This document shows, in pieces, positions 53,988 to 64,000 of a DNA stretch of 64,000 bases. Made by a program: the position numbers and the translations under genes. The stretch comes from Haliclona indistincta. Lineage: Eukaryota; Porifera; Demospongiae; Haplosclerida; Chalinidae. The first letter of the stretch is position 1. Each line of letters starts with the position of its first letter. Under the pieces are notes generated by a model. That model did not search any database and was not told the DNA's origin. It saw nothing but the letters and a program-made list of their open reading frames with translations. The stretch spans positions 2,179,410 through 2,243,409 of the forward strand of contig OZ024791.1 of assembly GCA_964017065.1 (NCBI GenBank), given 5' to 3'.

Positions 53988-54956
53988 CTATTGGACCGAA
54001 ATTTCAATGAGGTCCAGTGGAGTATCTGTGAAATAATAATAGCCTCCATCGCACAGTCTCAGCTCAATATTCTCAGTGGTGGTCTCATTGAGTGTCTTGA
54101 TGAACCATGGCATGTTGGGGTGAGTACAGCAGAGAGACTCAGCACCACACTGCTGCCCATCCCAGAGAGGGTCATTCAAGTGGATATCAACGCCACAGCA
54201 ACTGGTTGTCCCTGATACACAGTAGTAATCAGTACCAATGAATGGAGGAGCTATGATACTATTGTTTTGCTTGCATGGACAGTCACCATAGTATGTAGTT
54301 TTATGATCATATGGTGCAGCAGCATATGTCCAGATGTGTTTACGTGGAGCACTCCCATATGTGATGGACACTCCATCAACATAGTTATCATCAATAGTGA
54401 GATTAGTGTTCATATAGTAAGAATAAAATGAAAGTGGTTGTTCATACTGGTATCCACGAACCTGACCACACACACGAGAGTACTCAACTAGTGTGGGAAA
54501 CATTGTTCCAATACATCCTGGTAGACCAGTATTAGCACAATAGGACTTGTTGTTAAAGCTCCATTCCTTCAGTCCCACTGGACAAATGGATCCAGCTTGT
54601 GCCATGTTAATGTAAGTCACTCTTGTCCAGCCTCCCTCTCCTCCACAGTTGGTCCCCTCCATGTCACAGTAGACCTGTACAACTGAGCCATTAGCAATAG
54701 TGATATTGTAGTAGCCTGAGGAAGATGATGGATCAGCATTGTAGATGGATTTACATGAGGAATAGTGAGCAAAGAGTTGATTAGGGAGTTGTTGTTCAAC
54801 TTGTTGTAGTGACTCTAACAGCTGCTCATCATCATTGAGAGGCTGACCACACTGTGAGGATATCTTAGCAGGATAGACAGTTGGAGTGAACTCACTCACT
54901 GCACCACCTAGCAGCTGATGATAGCAGAACACCAACAAGACACACTTGATCAACAT
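53988..54956 (-). CDS. Secreted fibrinogen-like protein (copy 8), intact
   Basis: 322 residues from ATG at 54956 (MLIKCVLLVFCYHQLLGGAVS, signal peptide). CKSIYNADPSSSSGYYNITI, VYCDMEGTNCGGEGGWTRV, EYSRVCGQVRGYQY, DGVSITYGSAPRKH, CPCKQNN, FIGTDYYCVSG, DPLWDGQQC and CCTHPNMPWF are present. It ends DLIEISVQ, against ILVQ in the others. Glu-Trp replaces Gln-Arg in the usual GLNQRSFNNKSYC, and the following Gly-Asn is Ala-Asn. Variable segments: EQPLSFYSYYMN, PYDHKTTYYG, DGGYYYFTDTP. Predicted extracellular binding protein; ligand unknown. Confidence 0.86.
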   Translation of the reverse strand: MLIKCVLLVFCYHQLLGGAVSEFTPTVYPAKISSQCGQPLNDDEQLLESLQQVEQQLPNQLFAHYSSCKSIYNADPSSSSGYYNITIANGSVVQVYCDMEGTNCGGEGGWTRVTYINMAQAGSICPVGLKEWSFNNKSYCANTGLPGCIGTMFPTLVEYSRVCGQVRGYQYEQPLSFYSYYMNTNLTIDDNYVDGVSITYGSAPRKHIWTYAAAPYDHKTTYYGDCPCKQNNSIIAPPFIGTDYYCVSGTTSCCGVDIHLNDPLWDGQQCGAESLCCTHPNMPWFIKTLNETTTENIELRLCDGGYYYFTDTPLDLIEISVQ

Positions 54957-55435
54957 TCTCTTTGCGATGACGTATCACGTGCACACTACACACTGATAAA
55001 TCATGCATGCATAGAAACTGATCTGAAAGGATTGTTCCCACATGATGCATGAAGTGGGTTTACAAACAGACATACTGTTGTACATAGTATCCACTGCAGA
55101 AGATACAACACTGCACTACACAACAAACTTGAAAAATACTGTACCATTCTTAGCCACAACCTGCTTGTCCACAGCAAGCATACTGGTTGAGAGGCTGCTG
55201 GAGAAGGATGAATGTATGTTAATTCTGACTGCATTTTGCATGGGTATGGATTGGTTGTGCTTGGCAGTGATATAGGAGAATGCTGATTAAAATAGTTAAA
55301 CATTAATATCAGGAAAAAATACTTGTTCACAATTTAATGGATTCTTACAAACATTTTCAGTTTTAATTAATCTTTCACTACTAACTTAGTCACTCTTGAT
55401 GTAAAATAGCACTCAGTATGAATGTGTATCGATAA
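54957..55435 (-). other. 5' flank of copy 8 and 3' flank of copy 9
   Basis: 54957-55270 is the inverse of 20643-20938, including GTATCCACTGCAGAAGATAC. 55290-55435 is the AT-rich 3' flank seen also at 53860-53987. No gene. Confidence 0.65.
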
Positions 55436-56410
55436 CTATTGGACCAAAATTTCAACGACGTCCAGTGGAATTTCTGCGAAAGAAAAAAAACTGCACACTC
55501 TCAGTTCAATATTCTCAGTGGTGGTCTCATTGAGTGTCTTGATGAACCACGGCATGTTAGGGTGAGTACAGCAGAGAGAATCACCACCACACTGCTGCCC
55601 ATCCCAGAGAGGGTCATTCAAATAGATAATATTGTCACAGCAATCAGTAGTTCCTGATTCACAGTAGTAATCGGTACCAATGAATGAAGGAGGTGCTATG
55701 AAAGTATTGTTTTGTTTGCATGGACAATCAGAATAATGGTTATTGTATGTATTTTTATGATCACGTGGTGCAGCAGCATATGTCCAGAGATGTTTGCGTG
55801 GAGCACTCCCATATGTGATGGACACTCCATCAACATAGCTATCATCAATAGTGAGACTAGTGTTCACTTGGCAGGAGTAAAATGCAAGTGGTCTTTTATA
55901 CTGGTATCCACGTACCTGACCACACACACGAGAGTACTCAACTAGTGTGGGAAACAATGTTCCATTACATCCTGATGGACCAGTATTACCACAGTAGGAC
56001 TTGCTGTTAAAGCTCCTCTGGTTCAGTCCCACTGGACAAGTGGCTCCATCTTGTATCATGTTAATGTAAGTCACTCTTGTCCAGCCTCCCTCTCCTCCAC
56101 AGTTGGTCCCCTCCATGTCACAGTAGATCTGTACAACTGAGCCATTAGCAATAGTGATATTGTAGTAGCCTGAGGAAGATGATGGATCAGCATTGTAGAT
56201 GCATTTACATGAGGAATAGTGAGCAAAGAGTTGATTAGGAAGTTGTTGTTCAACTTGTTGTAGTGACTCTAACAGCTGCTCATCATCATTGAGAGGCTGA
56301 CCACACTGTGAGGATATCTTAGCAGGATAGACAGTTGGAGTGAACTCACTCACTGCACCACCTAGCAGCTGATGATAGCAGAACACCAACAAGACACACT
56401 TGAGCAGCAT
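55436..56410 (-). CDS. Secreted fibrinogen-like protein (copy 9), intact
   Basis: 324 residues from ATG at 56410 (MLLKCVLLVFCYHQLLGGAVS). A longer open frame reaches 56692, but paralogues diverge upstream of this ATG and the signal peptide begins here. The family blocks are all present. GLNQRSFNSKSYC and YYSDCPC variants occur. It ends IPLDVVEILVQ. It is closest to copy 1 in the middle (PRDHKNTYNNHYSDCPC shared exactly), although its ends differ, which suggests gene conversion. Variable segments: KRPLAFYSCQVN (an extra Cys), SFFSFAEIP. Predicted secreted; ligand unknown. Confidence 0.86.
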   Translation of the reverse strand: MLLKCVLLVFCYHQLLGGAVSEFTPTVYPAKISSQCGQPLNDDEQLLESLQQVEQQLPNQLFAHYSSCKCIYNADPSSSSGYYNITIANGSVVQIYCDMEGTNCGGEGGWTRVTYINMIQDGATCPVGLNQRSFNSKSYCGNTGPSGCNGTLFPTLVEYSRVCGQVRGYQYKRPLAFYSCQVNTSLTIDDSYVDGVSITYGSAPRKHLWTYAAAPRDHKNTYNNHYSDCPCKQNNTFIAPPSFIGTDYYCESGTTDCCDNIIYLNDPLWDGQQCGGDSLCCTHPNMPWFIKTLNETTTENIELRVCSFFSFAEIPLDVVEILVQ

Positions 56411-56897
56411 TCTCTTCAGCACAATAATTATATCATTTAGATATATATCAATATACTGATGGTATGTTTCTGATTTTGTATAGAAACTCATGAAAACTGT
56501 TTTGAAAAACAAGTATCTGATAGGATTGTCTACATGTATTATACATTCTGCTGCCAGACACCTTATGCATAAACATACAAGTGGGTTTACAAACTGAGAT
56601 ACTAAAACATTTGTAGAGAGGTGACAATCTGTGTTTGTGGTCTGTTTCAAGATAGCAGTGCGTGAACTTATTGCTGACATGTGTTCTTTCACTTTGTTGA
56701 TGAGATTTGTACTCTACTTGATTTCTGTCTAAATGCATGACACTTTTCCTGTGTTCAAAGCTACTAACAAACCTTTGGCACTGCAATGGGTTCCCTTGTC
56801 TCCATCAAGTGGTCGAAACATTTGAAAATAGCGTCAACTAAAGCTAAATCTTGCATACAACAACATAATAATGTGATCGTGCACTTGCCACATGTTG
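56411..56897 (-). other. 5' flank of copy 9, fused to copy 10
   Basis: Inverse of 29190-29629 and 25590-26192. It ends at about 56897, where it has replaced the 3' part of copy 10. No gene. Confidence 0.65.
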
Positions 56898-57739
56898 GGA
56901 TGAGTACAGCAGAGAGACTCAGCACCACACTGCTGCCCATCCCAGAGAGGGTCATTCAAATAGATAATATTGTCACAGCAATTAGTTGTTCCTGATTCAC
57001 AGTAGTAATCGGTACCAATGAATGGAGGAGCTATGATAGTATTGTTTTGCTTGCATGGACATTCACTATAGTATGTAGTTTTATGATCATATGGTGCAGC
57101 AGCATATGTCCAGATGTGTTTACGTGGAGAACTCCCATATGTAATGGACACTCCATCAACATAGTTATCATCAATAGTGAGAATAGAGTTAAAGTAGTAA
57201 GAAAAAAGTGCAAGTGGTTGTTCATACTGGTATCCACGAACCTGACCACACACACGAGAGTACTCAACTAGTGTGGGAAACATTGTTCCATTACATCCTG
57301 GTGGTCCAGTATTACCACAGTAGGGCTTGCTGTTAAAGCTCCTCTGGTTCAGTCTCACTGGACAAGTGGCTCCAGCTTGTGTCATGTTAATGTAAGTCAC
57401 TCTTGTCCAGCCTCCCTCTCCTCCACAGTTGGTCCCCTCCATGTCACAGTAGACCTGTACAACTGAGCCATTAGCAATAGTGATATTGTAGTAGCCTGAG
57501 GAAGATGATGGATCAGCATTGTAGATGGATTTACATGAGGAAAATTTAGCAAAGAGTTGATTAGGAAGTTGTTGTTCAACTTGTTGTAGTGACTCTAACA
57601 GCTGCTCATCATCATTGAGAGGCTGACCACACTGTGAGGATATCTTAGCAGGATAGACAGTTGGAGCGAACTCACTCACTGCACCACCTAGCAGCTGATG
57701 GTAGCAGAACACCAACAAGACACACTTGATCAGTGACAT
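56898..57739 (-). pseudogene. Fibrinogen-like gene (copy 10), 3' truncated
   Basis: Start ATG at 57739 (MSLIKCVLLVFCYHQLLGG). Intact to LCCTHPNM, then the sequence switches to the 5' flank of copy 9, replacing about 45 residues (MPWFIKTLNETT to the end) with WQVHDHIIM and a stop at 56834. EFAPT replaces EFTPT and SYCGN is PYCGN. The upstream hairpin and CCAAT are present. Variable segment EQPLALFSYYFN. It may give a shortened secreted protein; more likely a pseudogene. Confidence 0.83.
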
Positions 57740-58405
57740 AGCTTCTTTAGTTTTGTTGAATAGAATAAAAGTTTGCAAAAACCTAACTTTTACATAAACA
57801 TGATTGGTTGTTCAGTCAGGTTTGTTGACACAAGACTCCTACATGCATATGTCAACACACCTGACTGACTGAACAATCATATTTATGCTCTACTGGTAAA
57901 CAAGGATCTCTGGAAGAGTATGTAAACAGCAGTATGTAGTACTGTCCATTACAGTATAATGGTTCGAATTGTGTCATAATGTTTACTGGTTGAAAGGCTG
58001 CTGGAGAAGGATGAATGTATGTTCTGACTGCATTTGCATGGGTATAGATTAGTTGTGCTTGCTGCTTTTGAGTTGAGTTTATAGGGCTGAGCTCACAAGT
58101 GTTTCAGTTCTTGTTGTTTCATCATCGTTGCTTTTCAAATTAATCTTAGTCATGCATTGTGCACTTCGCACTCATTTCATGATACCAGCAGACTGAGTGA
58201 AATGACACTCAGACGCAATATGAGAGTGTATCACTCTAACATTACGTCACTTTTCTGCTTGACAACTTGACATGGACTTTACTTCACAGATACAAATGTA
58301 CACAATAATACACTCAATAATAATGACACACACTCATTATGGGGTCCTAATAGCTATATTTCTATAGACAGAATGACAGCAAGTGCTAGTATCAAGTTAT
58401 GACGA
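57740..58405 (-). other. 5' flank of copy 10 and 3' flank of V-ATPase C cassette 5
   Basis: A hairpin (GTTGACA/TGTCAAC) with ATTGG lies at about 57803-57870. A partial copy of the 20643-type flank follows (57985-58090), then the ATPase 3' flank. No gene. Confidence 0.6.
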
Positions 58406-58493
58406 TCATCTCTCTAGTACATTTAGATTGACTTTGAAAAATACATATGGATGATCATCCTGTGTGCTTAACCCAAGACCAGGAACTTTAAAC

Positions 58494-58540
<47 letters not shown>

Positions 58541-59395
58541 ACACATGCACATTGCGAATAATAGTTCCGCTTGTACACATCGAATCAATAAAGCATAAAC
58601 AAAACTTTAATGTGCACAAAAATGATGACGCAAAGAAGTTTCCTGAATTATGCTGTGACACAAAGATAGCGTATTCCTGGGTTACATTTACACAGCGTAC
58701 AATCCACCGTGCTATAATTTTAGTGAGAACTCACATCAATTTCGCTGGCTGCAAACTTGGAGTCTAGGTAGCCGTACAGTTCCTTCAAAGTTTCCGACAC
58801 CTTCTTATGAGCCTTGTGATGAGGTCTAATCACAACTGACACAAAGTTAACCGGCAAACCATATCTAACGAGAGAGAAAGAGTGAGATAGATCGAATATT
58901 ACTAAACAGAGCATAAATTAAAGTGAGTATAATGGTAAAACACAGAAAAAAGAGAAAGCCAGCATGACAAAATATTGTCAGCGTATTATCATGAGTTACC
59001 TTAACACTGATTCAGTGAATACTCTAAGAGCCTTGAGATGCAGCCATGCTGAGAACACCTGACTGAAGTTGACCTTCAACCAGTTCATTAGTGGACCCTG
59101 ATAGAGGGGCAATGATTAGCTGATAGAAAAGGCAATCCTTTCTCTCACAAATTGTACGTTTTTTCAGATCTCTCTCAAGAGCGTCCTTCTCTCTTCTCTC
59201 CAACACAATAGCTTTTGCATCATACTCAAAATCACAAACATTGAACTTGAGAGAGTGAGAGAGAGAGAGATTGTGATTTCACCAAAATGCTAAGCTGTGC
59301 ACATCAACTAGCTACACTCCCCTTTCTCTCTGGCTTTTCCTTTGTATACTCATCCACCACGTTACGAAACACTGTCACAGTGAAAAGACCGTAAA
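58406..59395 (-). pseudogene. V-ATPase subunit C, 3' exons (cassette 5)
   Basis: In gene order: a partial exon 2 at about 59395-59330 (YGLFTVTVFR, then VVDEYTKEKPERK), about 59248-59155 (NVCDFEYDAKAI, ERREKDALERDLKK), about 59105-59002 ([15 protein letters not shown]), 58866-58733 (YGLPVNFVSVVIRPHHKAHK) and 58492-58406 (FKVPGLGLSTQDDHPYVFF and stop). There is no Ig gene next to it: the upstream exons and Ig are replaced by fibrinogen-gene 5' flank. Confidence 0.8.
58500..58538. repeat. (GA)n tract, V-ATPase C intron
   Basis: Adjacent to the last-exon acceptor of cassette 5. Confidence 0.95.
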
Positions 59396-60439
59396 TCTGG
59401 AGTAAACAGTTGTAGAGAGGTGATAATATCCCAATAGCTCTTTTATGGTCTGTTTCAAGGTAGCAGCATTTGTCCCAGTCTGACTCGGTGGCAATCAACC
59501 AGTCAAACAGGGTGCTCAGCTAATACATGCAGAAGTGGAGACTGCACGTGACTTTACTGTGTTCTTTCATATCATCATGTACTGTAGGGTTCTGTCTAAT
59601 GTAAGAGATGGAGTAAACCACACCTGCAGGTTTGTGGAAAACGTTTTCACACTGATTAATTGCTGATAACTCATTAAATCAACCATGAATAAGATCTCAT
59701 GAACTATATCGATGAGATTTTTACTCTCCTTGATTTCTGTCTAAATGCATGCTACCTTTCCTGTGTTCCAAGCTACTAACAAACCTTTGGCTCTGCAATG
59801 GGTTCCCTTGATGGAGACAAGGGAACTGTCTCGTTGGTAGACAGTTGCACTGTCTCGTTGGTAGAAACATTTGGATTAAAACACTAAAGTTAAATTATTG
59901 CATACAACAAAATAATATGACCAGACATGCAATCCTTTGCATTTTAATGGTCAGGCCTTTTCTGATTTTATTGATGATTCTTGATTCATCTATGTTGGTT
60001 TTGCTTTTTGTATTGTGCGCTTCAAAATTGACTCTCATTCCATTAATTATGATAATTATTAATAATGATAATTATTAATTATGATAGCCTGACTAAAATT
60101 TTTTCTTAAAATTAGATACTAAATATTTCGGCAGCTTTTCTAGAGATATAACACAAAATTTGACATTAACGATACAAAGTATCAAGATCATCGTTTTAAA
60201 CTGACTTTGAAAACTACAATCCTGTGTGCTTAACCCAATACAGGGAACTTACGAAAATACATACATACGTACTGGTGGAATATCAATGAGAAGGTGACTG
60301 ACTAGTAGACTTCATGGCCAGCTAACACACATGTGGTGCTGGCAAGCGTGTCTTATGACAGCTTGTGGGCTCCACGATTCCATTGATTCTTAACAAAGCG
60401 ATTGAGGATCAGAGTATTGTACATCCAATTACTTTATGA
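59396..60439. other. Duplicated flanks, no gene
   Basis: 59400-59840 is the inverse of about 25570-25990. 59930-60430 is the inverse of the 22000-22540 and 28516-28950 blocks and includes the empty site of the 27979 MITE near 60325-60350. Confidence 0.65.
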
Positions 60440-61597
60440 AAGAAAATTAAAAAGATTTCTATCGAAATCAAAAGGATGTAGGGTTGTGAAATCTACCACT
60501 GGTCCACAATGTTAACTAACAAGGAACAAGCATGGAATGGTAACACGATTGACTTGCTAACAGACCATAGATCCCTACATCAGTGGCTGCTGTGGTTGGC
60601 TATAGCTAGTTCAGCTAGTTGCTGTTGACTGACACCTAACGTGCATTCAGCTTGTGACAAAATATTGATCTTATGTACAGCCACAGATGTAGGGATCTAT
60701 GGTCTGTTAGCAAGTCAATCGTGTTACCATTCCATGCTTGTTCCTTGTTAGTTAACATTGTGGACCAGTGGTAGATTTCACAACCCTACATCCTTTTGAT
60801 TTCGATAGAAATCTTTTTAATTTTCTTGTTTGTGTCATTTTTCTTTTTCAGTGAAGTGCAATTTAATATCATGCACGTACTGAGGTGTCTTTGCTTCCAC
60901 CAATGGTTTAATGTTCCTGTTGCTGATGGCTTTTCTTTATTATTAAGAATTTTAAATTTGTAGTTAAAAATAATCGTTATTATTATTATTATTATTGAAA
61001 AACACACTACATAAGGTGTACATGTAGATTTAAAATTAATGTTAATCAGTAGCAATTGTCCTTAACATTAAGAGCTTCCCTGACAAATGTTAACAGTGCT
61101 TGATGACAGCAGGAAATCTCTTAGTACTATAGCACATCTCTCGTCATCAGTGGAATATCAGCTCGCCTAAGCATTCATGCATGCAGTGGATACGAGCCCC
61201 GCCCACACTTGCTTGTAGACCTGTACGGCGGTTGAAATTATCTGGCAAGCGCAGAATGGTGATCCTATACGAGCTTACCGTTCTTCGAAGACTCCAGACA
61301 AACTATGTGTTCTCCGTGATCCATACGGCGCGGCGATACTCAAGCTAGTGCCTGGTCACGTGCGCTAACCGCTGCTTGGTCACGTGCGTATTGCGCAATC
61401 ACAATAATGGCGTCTAACACTTAGCTGACAATGGATCACGATCGAGAAATCGCGGAGTTAATATCGCCGTTTCGCTAAAAACAAAGTTCAAAAGGCACCT
61501 GCCAGGAGAATTTCACGACTGTTCGTGGGTGTTTTGGTCTCGGCATTGCTCGCGTAAAGGCGCTAGACGCGCTGAAGAAAGAAAGAAGAAAACGAAG
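60440..61597. mobile_element. X+FB composite repeat, copy 6, hairpin end lost
   Basis: The fold-back (60440-60827) is followed by X in reverse order, ending at the (CTTT)n site (GAAGAAAACGAAG). The last 260 bp with the terminal hairpin is missing. An insertion with ATT repeats at about 60975-61155 (CTTAACATTAAGAG) is private to this copy. It carries two CACGTG boxes (61357-61362, 61381-61386) and TTGCGCAA (61391-61398). Confidence 0.8.
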
Positions 61598-61604
61598 AGG
61601 GTGT

Positions 61605-63240
61605 CTGTATTCGCTGGACTGGACTACACAACCAAGTGCTACTGTACGATTCGTGTCTGATATCGGTACGTATCACAACTGTTTGACACATATCGTATCG
61701 TGCATTTTGGGCAATGGTCCGTTTAAGAATGTAGCCTACGCACTGTAACTGGCGTGTTACAGAAACGAATCGGGTGTGTAGGCGTATCGTAATGTAGGTA
61801 TCGTTACGATACAGTTGGTTTACATGTATGAATCATACCGCTTTCACCACGATACAACGCGTATCAGATAGGATCATCATGCACGATCTTTAGTGAAGCA
61901 CGATACAAATGCGATACAGCAAATTTCCCCAGTTCATTCTTTTGCATCTTCCCCAGTTCATTCTTTCATGGCTAGACAGTTATCTAACTAAACGCCAGCA
62001 GAGAGTTGTGGTGGATGGTGTTGCATCTGAGTGTATTACTGTGGTGTCTGGAGTACCACATAGTTCTATTTTGGGGCCGCTTTTGTTCTTGATATACATC
62101 GACAGCATTTCCCAAATCCATATATCAATCAACAGCAAGCTTGTGCTGTATGCTGATGATATTCTTCTTTACAAAACAATTTCTGAGGCCTGTGATTTTT
62201 CTTGCCTACAAGAAGATGTCAATCGTATTGATTTCTGGTCCTCCAGCAATGCTATGACTTTTAATGTTTCCAAATGTAAACAGATGTTATTGTCTCGAAA
62301 GCGTAATCCAACTACTCCTACACCAATGTTGTTAAATGGTGAACCTTTGGAAGTTGTTAATTCCAACAAATATTTGGGCTTTGTGATAACCTCTGACCTT
62401 AGCTGGAGTTCTCACATTAATTATATTTGCAGCAAGGCTAAGAAAATGTTGGGTATGCTCTACAGACAATTTTCAAATCATTCTAGCGAGCCTGCAATGA
62501 TTAGGCTTTATCTAACACTTGTTAGGCCAGTTTTAGAATATGGTGCTGAAGTGTGGCACCCGCATCTAATTAAAGATATTCAGGCACTTGAAAATGTGCA
62601 GAAGTTCGCTCTCCGTATTTGCTCTAAACAATGGCAGATGAGTTACCCTGACCTGCTCAATCACTTCCAAATTCCAACCCTGGAAAATCGCCGATTATTT
62701 TTGTCTCTTTGTACGTTTTTTAAAATTGTAAATAAAATTAATTACTTTCCTCCTGCTCTTATCCCACCTCACACCCCTTTATCTGTTTTACGCTCATCTA
62801 ATCCTTATAACTATTCTGTTTCCTTTTCCCGTACCACTAGATATTCTAACTCTTTCATTTTACGTACTACAAAACTTTGGAATAACTTACCTGTAGACAT
62901 TAAATCTTGTACTAACTTTAGACAATTTAAAAATCTTATTTCCTCTTTATTTCTGTAACTTTAAATTTTTTTTTCTTTCCTCTCCGCACATCTTACATTA
63001 GCTATTAGCTATCATGTGTGTGTATTGTATAAAAAAAAAATAAAAATAATGAAAATAAAATAAAAACTCAGTAACAGCAACGATATACAAGTCCATTTCA
63101 GAAGTCGGCTTCGGTCAGAAACGTATCCGATTACTCATCACGTACGATACAGCGCGTATATCAGTAACGATACGCTATCACTTCTGAAACGGGCACGTAT
63201 ACTCTTGGTTGTGTACTGGACTGGATTACTGGACTGGACT
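61605..63240. mobile_element. Inverted-repeat element carrying a LINE fragment
   Basis: The left end CTGGACTGGACTACACAACC and the right end GTTGTGTACTGGACTGG are inverse. The inner flanks share GATACG-rich words (ACGATACAGCG, CGATACGC). The LINE fragment lies in its middle. No target duplication was recognised, so the borders are approximate. Confidence 0.5.
61909..62958 (+). CDS. LINE-type reverse transcriptase fragment, 5' truncated
   Basis: The 349-codon frame starts with about 14 codons of host DNA, including a tandem 24-bp duplication (TTCCCCAGTTCATTCTTT). It then enters the RT at WLDSYLTKRQQRVVVDG, before motif B. Motif B reads SGVPHSSILGPLLF where PQGS is expected, so the copy has a substitution at a very conserved Gln-Gly pair. 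Motif C is YADD. The C-terminal half (YGAEVWHPHL, TTKLWNNLP) resembles the first LINE at 2-1333. A 5'-truncated dead copy; the A-rich tail (about 63031-63066) is the expected 3' end. Confidence 0.88.
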   Translation: MRYSKFPQFILLHLPQFILSWLDSYLTKRQQRVVVDGVASECITVVSGVPHSSILGPLLFLIYIDSISQIHISINSKLVLYADDILLYKTISEACDFSCLQEDVNRIDFWSSSNAMTFNVSKCKQMLLSRKRNPTTPTPMLLNGEPLEVVNSNKYLGFVITSDLSWSSHINYICSKAKKMLGMLYRQFSNHSSEPAMIRLYLTLVRPVLEYGAEVWHPHLIKDIQALENVQKFALRICSKQWQMSYPDLLNHFQIPTLENRRLFLSLCTFFKIVNKINYFPPALIPPHTPLSVLRSSNPYNYSVSFSRTTRYSNSFILRTTKLWNNLPVDIKSCTNFRQFKNLISSLFL

Positions 63241-63310
63241 GGAAAACCACACCCAAAATACGAATATACCACACCTCACTCATGAAGATACCTCGGTAGA
63301 TAACTAGACA
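62959..63310. other. LINE tail and right end of the surrounding element
   Basis: A-rich tail followed by GATACG-rich DNA and the CTGGACTGG repeats. No gene. Confidence 0.55.
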
Positions 63311-63685
63311 AGAAAGAAAAAGATTTCTAACGAAATCAAAAGGATGTAGGGATGTAGATAAATGTTACTGGTCCACAATGTAAACCAACAAGGAGGTAAC
63401 ATGATTGACTTGCTAACAGACCATATATAGATCCCTACATCAGTGGCTGCTGTGCAGGTTATAGATAGTTCAGCTAGCTAGCTGTTGCACTTGACTTCAA
63501 TCCAGCTTGTGATAAAAGATTACAACATTGGAATGTGATGTGCAGCCACTGATGTAGGGATCTATATATGGTCTGTTAGCAAGTCAATCATGTTACCTCC
63601 TTGTTGGTTTACATTGTGGACCAGTAACATTTATCTACATCCCTACATCCTTTTGATTTCGTTAGAAATCTTTTTCTTTCTTGTT
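63310..63685. mobile_element. FB fold-back, diverged subfamily
   Basis: Arms of about 150 bp (AGATTTCTAACGAAATC, TAGATCCCTACATCAGTGGC) are inverse to each other. It differs from the other FB copies by TAACG for TATCG in both arms, a deletion in each arm and an extra TATA. The paired changes in both arms indicate an independent lineage with its own hairpin. Confidence 0.85.
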
Positions 63686-64000
63686 TGTGTGCTTTTTTAT
63701 GAAAATTAATAAATGGCTTAATAGTAAAATGTTGCGTGTTTTCTTGTAGGTGTAGCTAGAGTTTACGTATTCATCAGTAACATCATCAGTGCATGGGCTC
63801 AATTTAGTAGCTAACATAAGTGGCCAGAGGGTGTATAACTCTTCCATTAGGTGAATTTTAAGAGTTACTAAAAAAGACATAGCGGCAATTGCTCACCAGA
63901 TGGCCACTTCTGGACTAAAGGCATAGATGATCTGAAGGCTGAAGAGTTCTCGATTGTAAAGCAATTGTATACTATGCAAAGCAGAAATCTACCTGTGTTG
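63686..64000. other. Intergenic, nothing recognised
   Basis: AT-rich. The short minus-strand frame at 63662-63880 has no family feature. Confidence 0.5.

Overview
The window is metazoan nuclear DNA. It has short introns with GT/AG ends, symmetric phase-1 Ig exons, V-ATPase subunit C exons, and abundant eukaryotic transposons (Ty3/Gypsy, LINE-type elements, an ISL2EU-like transposon with a THAP transposase and a YqaJ nuclease, MITEs). The secreted fibrinogen-like family, with its CDMEGTNC and DGVSITYGS motifs, is of a kind I associate with sponges and cnidarians. Short introns and overall style favour a sponge. The species is not determinable here.

Layout. 1-4197: two truncated non-LTR reverse transcriptases. 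4198-13678: a nest of DNA transposons. An outer element (4364-12970, 8-bp duplication) lies in a Helitron-like tandem repeat and contains MITEs and a 4257-bp ISL2EU-like element (4916-9172) with convergent transposase and nuclease genes. 13679-20638: copies of a composite repeat, here called X+FB, one carrying a Gypsy element (14472-18792). 20639-30601: plus-strand fibrinogen-like genes, two intact and others truncated or broken, with another X+FB copy and two MITEs. 30654-37101: an X+FB copy with a hugely expanded (CTTT)n tract split by a second, very young Gypsy element (31493-35839). 37337-59395: a tandem/inverted amplification of a cassette made of V-ATPase subunit C 3' exons head-to-head with a four-exon Ig gene, usually followed by a fibrinogen-like gene on the strand opposite to Ig. 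The first two cassettes are mirror images around a 200-N gap (40243-40442). 59396-64000: flank duplicates, an X+FB copy, a LINE fragment inside an inverted-repeat element, and a diverged fold-back copy.

Function. The apparently working host genes are four intact fibrinogen-like genes (26722-27687, 29630-30601, 53988-54956, 55436-56410), encoding small secreted Cys-rich proteins that differ mainly in a few short segments. All four Ig copies carry lesions. The V-ATPase C copies lack the N-terminal half, and those that can be checked share frame breaks, so that cassette looks like dead cargo spread by segmental duplication. The transposons include young elements (identical or near-identical LTRs, clean target duplications, paralogous empty sites), so their boundaries could be read directly.

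Limits: all family assignments are by eye from motifs and memory of the families; no database search was run. Comparisons between copies inside the window are direct readings.
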